Part shown: piece by piece, positions 34,285 through 44,377 of the stretch
Numbering within the stretch: the stretch's first letter is position 1
Layout: each line of letters begins with the position of its first letter
Source of the DNA: Fremontodendron californicum
Taxonomy: Eukaryota; Streptophyta; Magnoliopsida; Malvales; Malvaceae
Assembly (NCBI GenBank): GCA_030761205.1
Contig: JAULJL010000035.1
Span: 11,178,001-11,242,000, forward strand
DNA length: 64,000 bases
Reading direction: 5' to 3'
Position numbers and translations under genes: made by a program
The notes under the pieces: generated by a model
What the model was told of the DNA's origin: nothing
The model's input: only the letters and a program-made list of their open reading frames with translations
Database searches by the model: none

Positions 34285-36380
34285 CACCCCCACACTTAGA
34301 TTGTTGCTAGTCCCTAGCAACGACTCAATAAAAATAAAATAAGAAAATCTAATCTAATCCATTTTCGTAGGAAATCACGGTGGCACTTAGCATGTGACAC
34401 AAGCCTTTAAACCCCTAGGTGTCCCTAGTGGACGAGTTTAGTCTCGTGAGGGTTTACTAGGACGATACCCACAAACATTGAAAACATAAGAAAAACTAAA
34501 AATAATAATTATAACTAATCCTTCCAATATAAATTTGAGATAATCATTGGACAAGTCTTAAAAACTAATCAATAGCTTAAAGAAATTCACAAAAAATCTT
34601 GCTTGAATGTAAATAGTTTGAGTTAAGCCAATATTAACATAACATATTTCAATCAAAATAGTGTATATTCAAACTTAATCTCAACTTCTCACATGGGATA
34701 CTCTCTTGATTTTCACTCTTTAAAGTAGTGGTAAAGTGTTTACACTCAATCAATCTCATGAAAACACTTTTACCATATGCTTGCTTGTCCACCTATTCTC
34801 CACTAAAAGATCATGCAACTTCATAAATCAAGAGGTCTTTAATCAAGGTTGTAATGGGGCCAAGGGGTTTGTAATGTGGTTGAAGAACAAAAGGATAAAG
34901 ATATCACAAAGGTTCCAAAGAGTTCATAAAGTTTAGAGACATAAAAAAATTATACAAAGAAACTTCTCAAAACTCTTTACAAGCACATAGTCACCTAGGC
35001 CGGATATTCATGTTGGGCCTTTTCTTCATTCTAAACAACTTTGTAACATCTTTTTCTTTTTCCACAAATTCAAGAGATGATTCATATATATATATATATA
35101 TATATTTTTTTACATAGGAATGTATTTTCCAGTATTCCATTTCTTTTTCTCTTGACTTTTCTTTTCTTTTCCCCCCACACTTATTTCTTGTTTCTAACCA
35201 AAAAATATCCCTTGTCTTTGCAACTTGTCTCAAATCATGCTAATTCATCTTTGGAACAAAGGTAAAGATATAAGTATATTTAGGTTAGGGACAAGTTATG
35301 GTTACCAAAAAGATAGCTTATTCAATGTAGGCTCAAATTGGTTCACTAAGGGTGTGTTCTCTTGGAACATCAATAAGGGATGGCTGTTTGGCTCTGGTTA
35401 TAATCCTAATGCCTCTATCATATTCATGTTGTCACATGTATCAATATAGTCTCAAACGGTTTAAAGCAAGTTCTAGAGAATCATGTAATCATAAGAGCAC
35501 TCAAGAAAGAAATTAGATTGATTTGTATAATGCATCAATCATTTTAGGCTCAAAAACTCACAATGATGATTGTACAAGTCAGTTTTAAGTCTAAACATGC
35601 TTCTTTCTCAATCAACATATCATATTAACATTGGCTCATAAAAATTAGTATCAAGCTTAATTCTCATGAAAATCTTCTCACTAATAAATCTGTTTTAGAC
35701 TTATGCAATTCATATCTCATCATTGTATTAAAAAGGAACTAAAACATACTAAAAATAATAATAATAAAGACTCATAAAAAAAATAGTAGACGAAAATAAA
35801 AGAAATCCTAAATCATTCCCCCCACACTTAATTCTTACATTGTCCTCAATGTAAGTCTATTAACACAAATGAAAGAATCATGTGTAAGAGAAAATAACTA
35901 AAAACATAAGAATAGGAATAACTAAGACTCAAAACAAAACAAAACCATGCAACCTCAATAATCCTAAAATACTAAACAAAAATTAACAAGTAAACATAAA
36001 AAGATTAAAATCAAACTGACAAGGTATGTCTCAAGTCTCCCTTACTCAGACCTTGTTCAGAATGAATACTTCTAAATTGCTTAAAACACAACAAACTCTT
36101 TTTTTTTTTTTTTTTTGAAAAGAAGAAATCAAACTGACAAGGTATGTCTCAAGTCTCCCTTACTCAGACCTTGTTCAGAATGAATACTTCTAAATGGCTT
36201 AAAACACAACAATTTTTTTTTTTTTTTTTTAAATTAGCAAAATATGTCCCTTACCCCATACTAAAATATGACATTGTCCCCAATGTCAAATTTTAAAGGT
36301 AGGATTTAGGAGATATTACCTGCAGAGGTTGCTAACCACTTATTATAACTGAGACACAACAAACAAAATGTTAGATAATG
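34285..36380 (-). other. Gypsy-LOG 3' untranslated region and polypurine tract
   Basis: Read on the minus strand, this is the post-pol spacer typical of Athila-like elements, with ATTGAGGACAATGTAAG and AAGTGTGGGGGG near 35855-35815. The polypurine tract AAGTGTGGGGGTG ends at 34285. A similar spacer, in the opposite orientation, follows pol at 41295-41340. Two 118-bp direct repeats (from 36010 and 36128), each ending in a long poly-T, lie just downstream of LOG. A (TA)n run is at 35085-35105. Confidence 0.7.
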
Positions 36381-37028
36381 TCACAAAGACAAAGTGCAAT
36401 CCACTCCTTGCTCGTCCATATCTCTTTTTCTTTTTCCGAGCGTTTGCGAAACAACCGTAGCAGATAAATACTCATAAGCTTGGAGCTTTTTGAGTAAATC
36501 TTCAATGGTTGTAGCAGAAATTATGGTTCTCCTTGCCTCTGAAAACATGAATCCATTATCCACAACATTATCTAAATATGAAAGCAAATTACTAAAATAA
36601 CCATTAATATTAAGCAAACCAATGGGTTTCTTATTTGTGACCAAAGATGACCAAGAAGCCACGCAAGCTATTTCTTCCAATGTACCCAGACCTCCTGGTA
36701 AAGCGATAAATGCATCGGCAGAATGGTACATGATTGTTATCCGTTCAGGGATACTCCAGACTTGTATTTCCTTACCCACGGTAGGTCCACAAAAACTTGT
36801 GAATAGTTTTGGCACGACTCCTAGAACTGGACTTCCTCCGGCGTGTGCTGCTGTAGCGACTGCTCCCATTAAACCCGTACTACCGCCTCCATAAATCAAG
36901 TGGATCTTTTGTTGGGCAAGTATTACTCCAACTCTTATGGCTTCATCAGCGAATATGTTATTTTTCCCTGGATAAGCACCTCCAAAGACACAAATTTTTT
37001 TAATGCGCTGGGACGAAGTACTTTCCAT
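36381..37028 (-). CDS. LOG-like cytokinin riboside 5'-monophosphate phosphoribohydrolase
   Basis: 215 codons, uninterrupted. The protein has the lysine-decarboxylase-like fold signature of LONELY GUY enzymes: KKICVFGGAYPGK at the start, IYGGGSTGLMG at residues 45-55, VLGVVPK at 68-74, PERITIM at 94-100, and the active-site block FIALPGGLGTLEE at 107-119. LOG releases the free cytokinin base from its nucleotide in one step in the cytosol. The length is that of the family. Plant LOG genes usually have several introns and this copy has none, so it derives from mRNA. The motif is LPGGLGTLEE with ERIT in place of the commoner ERKA, as in a divergent LOG class. It lies inside the gypsy LTR pair in LTR-sense orientation. 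An in-frame extension to 37217 exists, but the Met at 37028 gives the family start. Confidence 0.92.
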   Translation of the reverse strand: MESTSSQRIKKICVFGGAYPGKNNIFADEAIRVGVILAQQKIHLIYGGGSTGLMGAVATAAHAGGSPVLGVVPKLFTSFCGPTVGKEIQVWSIPERITIMYHSADAFIALPGGLGTLEEIACVASWSSLVTNKKPIGLLNINGYFSNLLSYLDNVVDNGFMFSEARRTIISATTIEDLLKKLQAYEYLSATVVSQTLGKRKRDMDEQGVDCTLSL

Positions 37029-37400
37029 TTTTTTTCTTTTTCGAGTGCCTAAAAGAGAATGAGTACATGGTGTAATATATAGAGGACTGAGTAGTGAATC
37101 AGACAAGAGTAATAATGTCGCCGAAAGTGTATCTGACCTGTCAGAAGAAAATGTTAACCTAAAAAAAGATTTTTGCGTGATTTCAGGAAGAAAATCAAAA
37201 AGAGAAGAAAAAATCAACAGTAAAAGACAAATAAAAAAAACAAGAATAATTACACAAATCGAACAACACGTAAATTAAACCAAAATAAAGTTATTGCAAA
37301 TCAAACCAAAAGCTGAGAAGTCATTTATTGTAGTTGTGATTGTGGCTCACATCTTCCTCTGGTTTTACGTCCAGAAACGGCTTAAACGTCTTCTATGAGT
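37029..37400 (-). promoter_or_regulatory. LOG upstream leader inside the retroelement
   Basis: CT-rich on the minus strand, with two intron-like acceptors (CTTTTTTTAG near 37160 and TCTCTTTTAG near 37050) just before the LOG ATG. It may be the remains of the LOG 5' untranslated region. The join to the inverted pol segment lies around 37395-37420. Confidence 0.4.
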
Positions 37401-37420
37401 CGAGAATGGAATGAAAAGAG

Positions 37421-40400
37421 TTGTGCACATCTAAACGAAAGTTGAAATGGAATGAAAAGGTAAGTGTGGGGGAGAATGTGTCAGCTGTTCTTCAAAAGAA
37501 ACTCCCACCTAAATGCAAGGATCCAGGTATGTTTACCATTCCTTGTAAGATAGGCAACACCAGGTTTGAGCGTGCTATGCTAGATCTAGGGGCATCTATT
37601 AATGTCATGCCATATTCAATTTATGCTTCATTGAATCTAGGACCATTAGAGGAAACCGGTGTTATAATACAACTTGCTGACCGTTCTAACACTTATCCAA
37701 GAGGAGTTGTAGAAGACGTTCTTGTACAGGTTAATGAATTGGTTTTTCCCGCTGACTTTTATGTTATTGAGATGGAAGATGAGATGTCTTCTAATCCCAC
37801 ACCTATTCTATTAGGGAGACCATTCTTGAAAACAGCAAGAACTAAAATAGATGTACATGATGGCACTTTAACTATGGAATTTGATGGTGAAATAATTCGC
37901 TTTAACATTTTTGAGGCCATGAGATATCCTAGTGATGTGCATTCTATTTTTAATATTGATATAATTGACTCACTAGTGCAGCAAGCTTATGAGCTAGATG
38001 GTGAAGATAGTGTAGAAATAGTCCTTAGCAACCATCTCGGAATGGGGAATGCTAAACTAGCCTTGAGTGACCAGGTGGAAGGGGCACTAGAATCTTTACA
38101 CTCGCTGCAACCTAAAGATGCAAGGTTTGATGTTTCATTTATTGATTTGCCTTTATCTAATGAGAAACTTCTACCTTCCATTTTGCAGGCACCAACTTTA
38201 GAGTTGAAACCACTACCGAACCACTTGAAATATGTGTTCTTAGGTAAAAAGGACACACTACCGATCATCATTGCCAAAGAGCTCACACCTTTGCAAGAAG
38301 AGCGACTTATCTAGGTGCTTAGAGAGCATAAAACAGCAATTGGTTGGACAATTGCCGATATCAAGGGAATAAGCCCATCCATGTGCATGCACCGGATTTT
38401 GTTAGAGGAAGGGTCTAAACCAACAAGAGAAGCACAAAGAAGATTGAACCCTCCTATGATGGAGGTTGTGAAAAAGGAGATACTGAAGCTCCTAGATGTT
38501 GGAGTGATCTATCCTATCTCGGATAGCAAATGGGTGAGCCCAGTCCAAGTGGTTCCAAAGAAATCAGGTGTAACGGTGGTAACAAATAATGAGAATGAAC
38601 TTGTTCCTACTAGGATTCAAACAGGATGGCGAGTTTGTATTGATTATCGTAAACTTAATTCCACAACTCGCAAAGACCACTTTCCTTTACCATTTATTGA
38701 TCAAATGCTTGAAAGGTTAGCTGGCCATTCTCATTATTGTTTTCTTGATGGTTTTTCAGGTTATAATCAGATAGCCATTGCTCCGGAGGACCAAGAGAAA
38801 ACAACATTCACATGTCCATTTGGTACTTTTGCATACCGGCGTATGCCATTTGGTCTTTGTAATGCACCAGCTACATTCCAAAGGTGTATGGTTAGCATAT
38901 TTTCAGATTATGTAGAGAACATCATAGAAGTGTTTATGGATGATTTTAGTGTCTATGGTGATTCTTTTGATAGATGTCTAGAGAACCTTACACTTGTACT
39001 TGAAAGATGCATGGAAACTAACCTTGTTTTGAATTGGGAAAAATGTCACTTTATGGTAGAACAAGGAATAGTTTTGGGCCATGTTATTTCTTCTAGAGGG
39101 ATAGAGGTTGATAAGTCTAAAATAGATATTATGCATTCTTTACCACCTCCCACAAATGTGAGAGGTTCGTTCTTTTCTTGGACATGCAGGTTTCTATAGG
39201 AGATTTATCAAAGACTTCTCAAAGATCACATTACCTCTTTGCAAGCTACTACAAAAAGATGTGGTTTTCCACATTGATGATAAATGCAAAGAGGCGTTTG
39301 AAACATTGAAGGGACTCTTGACATCAGCTCCTATCATCCAACCACCAGATTGGAATGTACCTTTTGAAATCATGTGTGATGCTAGTGACTATGCCATTGG
39401 AGCTGTTTTGGGCCAACGAGTTGGCAAAGCCTCACATGCCATTTATTATGCCTCCCGAACTCTTAATGATGCTCAATTGAACTATTCCACTACTGAAAAA
39501 GAACTTTTGGCTGTTGTATTTGCTTTAGAAAATTTTCGATCTTATTTAATTGGTACTAAAGTAATTGTATATTCTGACCATGCAGCCCTTAAGTACTTAC
39601 TCACTAAAAAGGAGGCCAAACCAAGGTTGATTAGATGGATACTTCTCTTACAAGAGTTTGATTTGGAGATAAAAGATAAGAGAGGTAGTGACAACCTGGT
39701 TGCGGACCATCTTAGCCGTTTAGTTCATGAAGAGGATGCACTACCCTTGAATGAGAACTTTCCGGATGAGCAACTTCTTTTTATAAGTACAACAACTCCT
39801 TGGTATGCTGATATTGTTAATTACTTAGTTACCAACAAGTTGCCACAAGAGTTGACACAAGCTCAAAGAAATAAGATCAAGAGTGATGCCAAATACTACA
39901 TATGGGATGATCCTTACCTTTGGAAGCATTGCTCCGATCAGATTATAAGAAGGTGTGTACTCGAAACTGAATTTCAATCTATTCTCACCTTTTGTCACTC
40001 TTATGCATGTGGAGGACACTTTGGATCCAAAAGAACAGCCATGAAAGTTCTTGATTCTGGATTTTATTGGCCTACGATATTCAAAGATGCATACCTCTTT
40101 TGCAAGTCATGTGATCGTTGCCAAAGAACAGGTAACTTAGGTCCTAGAAATCAAATGCCTCAAACTCCAATACTTATTGTTGAAATTTTTGATGTATGGG
40201 GCATGGATTTCATGGGACCTTTTCCTCCTTCTTTTGGTAATCTTTATATTTTACTTGCCGTTGATTATGTTTCAAAGTGGGTGGAAGCAAAATCCACTAG
40301 GACTAATGACTCTAAAGTTGTTTCAGATTTTGTCAAGACTAACATCTTTGCTAGGTTTGGAACGCCAAAGGCCATAATCAGCGATAGAGGTACTCACTTT

Positions 40401-41096
40401 TGCAATAGGACTATGGAAGAACTTTTGAGGAAGTATAACATCACACACAAGGTCTCCACTTCATATCATCCTCAAACTAGTGGGCAAGCTGAAGTGTCAA
40501 ACCGAGAAGTTAAGTCCATCCTTGAAAAGACAGTTAATCCAAATAGGAAGGATTGGAGTTCACGACTTGATGATGCACTTTGGGCTTATAGGACAGCATA
40601 TAAGACACCCATTGGTATGTCTCCTTATCAACTTGTTTATGGTAAGCCTTGTCATCTTCCGGTTGAATTGGAACATAAATCATATTGGGCTATCAAACAA
40701 TGCAACATGGAGATGGATGAGACAGGAAAGAAAAGAAAACTTGACCTACAAGAATTAGAGGAGATAAGGAATGATGCCTATCAGAATTCTAGGATTTACA
40801 AGGAAAAGACTAAGGCATTCCATGACAAGATGATATCAAGAAAGGAATTTGTTGTTGGACAAAAAGTTCTTCTCTTCCATTCACGCCTTAAGTTATATCC
40901 AGGTAAGTTACGTTCTCGTTGGGTTGGACCTTTTGTTATTACTAATGTATTTACTCATGGTGCAGTTGAAATCCAAAGCCCAAAAACAGATAAGGCATTC
41001 AAAGTGAATGGTCATAGATTGAAGCCTTACTATGAGAACTTTCCAATACAAGATGTGGAGGAGTTTCCACTTTTTGAGCCAAAGTATGTTGAATAA
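37421..41096 (+). pseudogene. Athila-type gypsy pol (PR-RT-RH-IN), one stop and one frameshift
   Basis: The plus strand starts within the gag-pol junction (SVGENVSAVLQKKLPPKCKD). Protease follows with LDLGASINVMP (D-L-G in place of D-S/T-G) and ILLGRPFL. After an in-frame TAG (38312-38314) RT shows WRVCIDYRKLN, YCFLDGFSGYNQI and VFMDDFSVYG. A frameshift near 39170 splits SFLGHAGFYRRFI. RNase H (CDASDYAIGAVLG, YSTTEKELLAV, DHAALKYLL) and integrase follow, the latter with an HHCC finger (CDRCQ), WGMDFMGPFP, ISDRGTHF and GQAEVSNREVK, so D-D-E is kept. The two lesions make it non-functional as read. It lies antisense to the flanking LTRs and lacks gag. Confidence 0.92.
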
Positions 41097-41576
41097 TAAT
41101 GGCATGGGTCTAAGTCAAGCTGAGGACAATAAACCAAGCGCTTCTTGGGAGGCAACCCAAAAGGATGGAGAGCATCTATTATATCAGATTTGCATATTCC
41201 TTACTCTCCATCATTCTATCTTTTATTGTTTCTCTTTTGTTTTGTTTAATAGTTCTTTTCTCTTACATATAATTCTTGCATTGGGGGATAATAGCATTAC
41301 ATTGAGGACAATGTAAAAATTATGTGTGGGGGGAAGAATTTAGGATTTTATTTAGAGTGTTTTGTTTTTGAGTCTTTTTATGTTGTTTTTCTTTCTGATC
41401 CTGGTTTTAAAAATAACTAGATGTAAATATAATTTTTAATTTTTTACCCCGGTTAAATGGCGGATAACGGTACTCCGTGATTATTTAAATCGGTTCCATC
41501 AGCTACCCACAAAACTGATATTGTATATAAATTTCTCTTCCAATTTCTCTTTCATTTTTTTTCATTTTTTTTCAGG
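41097..41576 (+). other. Athila post-pol spacer, plus orientation
   Basis: Contains CTTCTTGGGAGGCAACCCAA and GAGGACAATGTAAAAATTAT then GTGTGGGGGG, the landmark sequence after pol in Athila-like elements. The same landmark occurs inverted at 35815-35855. TATATAAATTTC and a pyrimidine tract ending in CAG precede the next ORF. Confidence 0.65.
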
Positions 41577-42099
41577 ATGGATGATATTCTCACAAGATTG
41601 CAGAAACGATTTCCTCATTTTCCTCGAAATATTTTACTGAAGCTTTACCAAGTTCGATTTGAAAGATTAAGAATGCTTATGCACAAAGGGATTCCTGCAG
41701 ACATACGTTGGATAATTGAAGCCAAGGTACGTGAAGATGAATATATTCCTGTTTTGCATTTACCAGGTACAGGTAGAAGCACTTTTGCAAAGAAGCAACG
41801 AGCAAAGCGCATGAGTTCAAATTGCCACAAATGTGCACGATGGACGTGTAACGGTAAATGTCGTTCTATTGGGATTCCGTCCTCTAATCCAGATGATAAA
41901 ATTGAATTCATTAAGGATGGACTGAGTAAGGAGAATTTGGGTAATATCCAACTTTCTCTTGAGACGCATCCTAGTGGAGACGTACAAAGAGAAATTCTTG
42001 ATTTATGGCCGCAATTCCAAAGGGAATGGCAACATCTTGGGAATCTGATGTTAAAAGACCCTGTTTTCCAGCTTATAAGAAAACTGGATGGGAAGCATA
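41577..42099 (+). CDS. Unrecognised ORF with a cysteine cluster, truncated at the PBS
   Basis: An open frame starts MDDILTRLQKRFPHFPRNIL and continues through LMHKGIPADIRWIIEAKVRE to SSNCHKCARWTCNGKCRSIG. C-x2-C-x4-C-x3-C is a plausible zinc site at about residues 85-97. Then come IEFIKDGLSKENLGNIQLSL and REILDLWPQFQREWQHLGNL. I do not recognise a family. From ~42100 the frame runs through the primer binding site and into the LTR (stop at 42257), so the natural C-terminus was lost at the junction. The sequence looks protein-like rather than random. It could be an element accessory ORF or a captured host exon; the pyrimidine tract and CAG just before its ATG could be an intron acceptor. Confidence 0.5.
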
Positions 42100-42117
42100 T
42101 CCCCGGCAACGACGCCA
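42100..42117 (-). promoter_or_regulatory. Primer binding site of the gypsy-LOG element
   Basis: On the minus strand TGGCGTCGTTGCCGGGGA, six bases from the 5' LTR. It differs at one base from the TGGCGCCGTTGCCGGGGA site common in Athila/Tat elements. It fixes the element as minus-oriented. Confidence 0.88.
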
Positions 42118-42123
42118 AAAATT

Positions 42124-44125
42124 TGATACACCCAAAAGAGTGTATCTTATTTAACCTTGCACTAAAAAGATCAATTGTAAGTATAATGATTAGCAAGGGT
42201 CGAGTCCTCAGGGATTGGGTTTTAATCTATGAGTTATTAGTTTATAACTTACGTTAAAGAAAACAATAAAAGAAAAGGGGTTTTTGAAGCCAGATTTAAA
42301 CTAAAGTAAATAATAAGAATAAGATGCAAGGCGGTATAACCAGCCAATAAAAATATAAATACTAAATTAGGCGGTATAACCAGCCAATAAAAATAAAACA
42401 AAGTTAATATACAAATTAGGCGGTATAACCAGCCAATAAAAATAAATATACTTTTAAAAATAAGCAAACTAGAAAAGTAAGAAAACAAGTAAGTAAGAAG
42501 AATCAAATATGAAAAATATGGTTAAGGTTTCATTCTCCACCACTAGACATCATTAAGAATCAATTTCGGATCTATCAATATCAACCAACTATCAAAGTTA
42601 ACAACCGTAGATAACAACAAGCTCTGTTATCCCAATCTTTCCTTAGTTTGTCGTTAAATAGAACAAGCTCTCTATTTAATCTCTAACCATTAAACAACCT
42701 AGAATAAGCTCTCTAAATTCAATTTAATGGCAGCTTTATGATGAGAAAGATAGGTCGATCTAAGCAACAAACACATAAGCTCGGATTGTTCAACTTAGGT
42801 TATGTTCCACTTTGCAATTATTGAAAACTTGACCATAATCATTAATCACAAATTGCCACTTATGAATAGAAAATCAAGACAATTACACGGATCAAGACTC
42901 CTAAACTAGCAATAGATAATTATCAAGATCTATCTAGTTGTACACCTAAATAAATCAAGGCAACATCATGAACAATTCTTGTAGAAGAACATAAGCAACT
43001 TTGATAGAAAATTAATGATAGATAGAATCTGAAAATCAATCACAAAACATGTCTAGGGCTTTGAAATCACCCTTAACCAAATAGAAGTTTAACCTAGCAT
43101 AGGTATTGTAAACATAAACATAAAATTAAAGAGAATCTAAGAAGGAAATAAAACAAAGAAAGAAGAAGAAGAAAATAAAGAAAAAGAAAACTAAAGAAAG
43201 GAAAGTAGAAGAAAACTTAGAGAATTTTATTATAATGGCTAATATCCTACCTATGTACAATATGATCCTCTACAATCATCCAAGGCCCTCTATTTATACA
43301 CATTTTGGAGGGCTAAATGACAAGAGACAAGCTTTACAAATTTCAAAGGTAGGTATAATAGGTGGGTGCATTTTTCTAACAATTTTCGTCATATTGTATG
43401 ACCATTTTGATCAGCCAACTTGATGGTCGATTTTGTCAATCTTGGAGGCCTGATCTGATCACATGGTCTTCTAGAAAAATGTTCCCCTATGAGTTACTGA
43501 TTCTTAGACGTTGAAATCAGCTCATTTGCTGATGTGGAGAAGAAGATATGGGCAAAATACGAAAACAGGTCAGCACAGACGTCATTGCACATCAGCCAAC
43601 TTGATGGTCGATTTCTTCAATATTGGAGGCTTTATCTGATCACATGGTCTTCTAGACAAATGTTCCCCTATCGGTTAGTGATCCATAGCCATTGGAATCA
43701 GCTCATTTTCTGATGTGTATCGGACGATATGGTCAAAATGTGAAAACTGCTCAGGACAGACGTCATTGCACATCAGCCAACTTGATGGTTGATTTCGCTA
43801 GGGAAAACGACTCCGTTTCAAGAAGTGTAAAACATGAAAAAGATAGATATGCCTCTTAACTTTGCACGGTTAAAATTTCAGCCTTATTGCTTCAGTGAAA
43901 CTCCAGATATAGCTGATATGGCAAAAGGTGTCGGAACTGGAACTGAACTGGATTTGCCCTTAATTCTAGTAATCTGAAATCACTCAAAGAAACTTGTGAA
44001 AAACACCAAATTACATAAAAATATAAAAGATCATAAACACAATTAGACTAAACAATAATAACTCGTATTTGACACAAAACAATAATAAAACATAACTAAA
44101 AACTATATAATTATACGAGTTATCA
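42124..44125 (-). repeat. Gypsy-LOG 5' LTR
   Basis: 2,002 bp. TATAAATAGAGGGCC on the minus strand (TATA at 43298-43291) is the promoter that would read toward the PBS, the antisense pol and LOG. By eye it differs from the other LTR by about 17 substitutions and one 1-bp indel. Confidence 0.93.
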
Positions 44126-44130
44126 AAAAT

Positions 44131-44377
44131 ACTTTACCAACGGAAGATTCTATTACCAACTGAAAATCCGTCGGTAAATTCTATTTTCGATTAATTTTTA
44201 TGATTTTCTTTTTCTTTTTAATTTTTTTTCTTATTTATATAAAACCATTTTTTTTACCGACTGATAATTCTGTCAGTAAAAAGTCTAGATCGTTCTCGCC
44301 AAACTATTAGTCCAAACTATTACTATCGCAACCTAAAAAATAACAACAAGTCTCATCGCGAGACTTTATTATTCGTT
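44131..44377. repeat. CACTA-2 subterminal array, part 2
   Basis: Continues the TTTACC(G/A)ACGGA motif after the gypsy insertion, then ATCGTTCTCGCCAAACTATT. A close copy of the latter recurs at 51826-51850, beyond the next insertion. Confidence 0.65.

Larger units (their letters stand above)
32277..44130 (-). mobile_element. Ty3/gypsy (Athila-like) element carrying a LOG gene, TSD AAAAT
   Basis: The element is 32282-44125 (11.8 kb). LTRs at 32282-34284 and 42124-44125 are about 99% identical, and AAAAT flanks both ends (32277-32281, 44126-44130). On the minus strand the LTR runs TGATAACTCG…GTGTATCA. The primer binding site TGGCGTCGTTGCCGGGGA (42117-42100) lies next to the right LTR, and a purine tract AAGTGTGGGGGTG abuts the left one. 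The element is therefore minus-oriented, with its 5' LTR on the right. Inside, a LOG enzyme gene runs with the LTRs, but an Athila-type pol and a further ORF run against them. No gag is present. The element is non-autonomous as it stands. Confidence 0.92.

Noticed and set aside
41645..42196. 183-codon minus-strand ORF
   Set aside because: Shadow of the plus-strand cysteine-cluster ORF. No family features, and it begins inside the LTR.
32282..44125. Plus orientation for the gypsy-LOG element, as suggested by its pol
   Set aside because: No primer site follows the left LTR and no purine tract precedes the right LTR in that orientation. The TGGCGTCGTTGCCGGGGA site, purine tract and TATA box all fit the minus strand.
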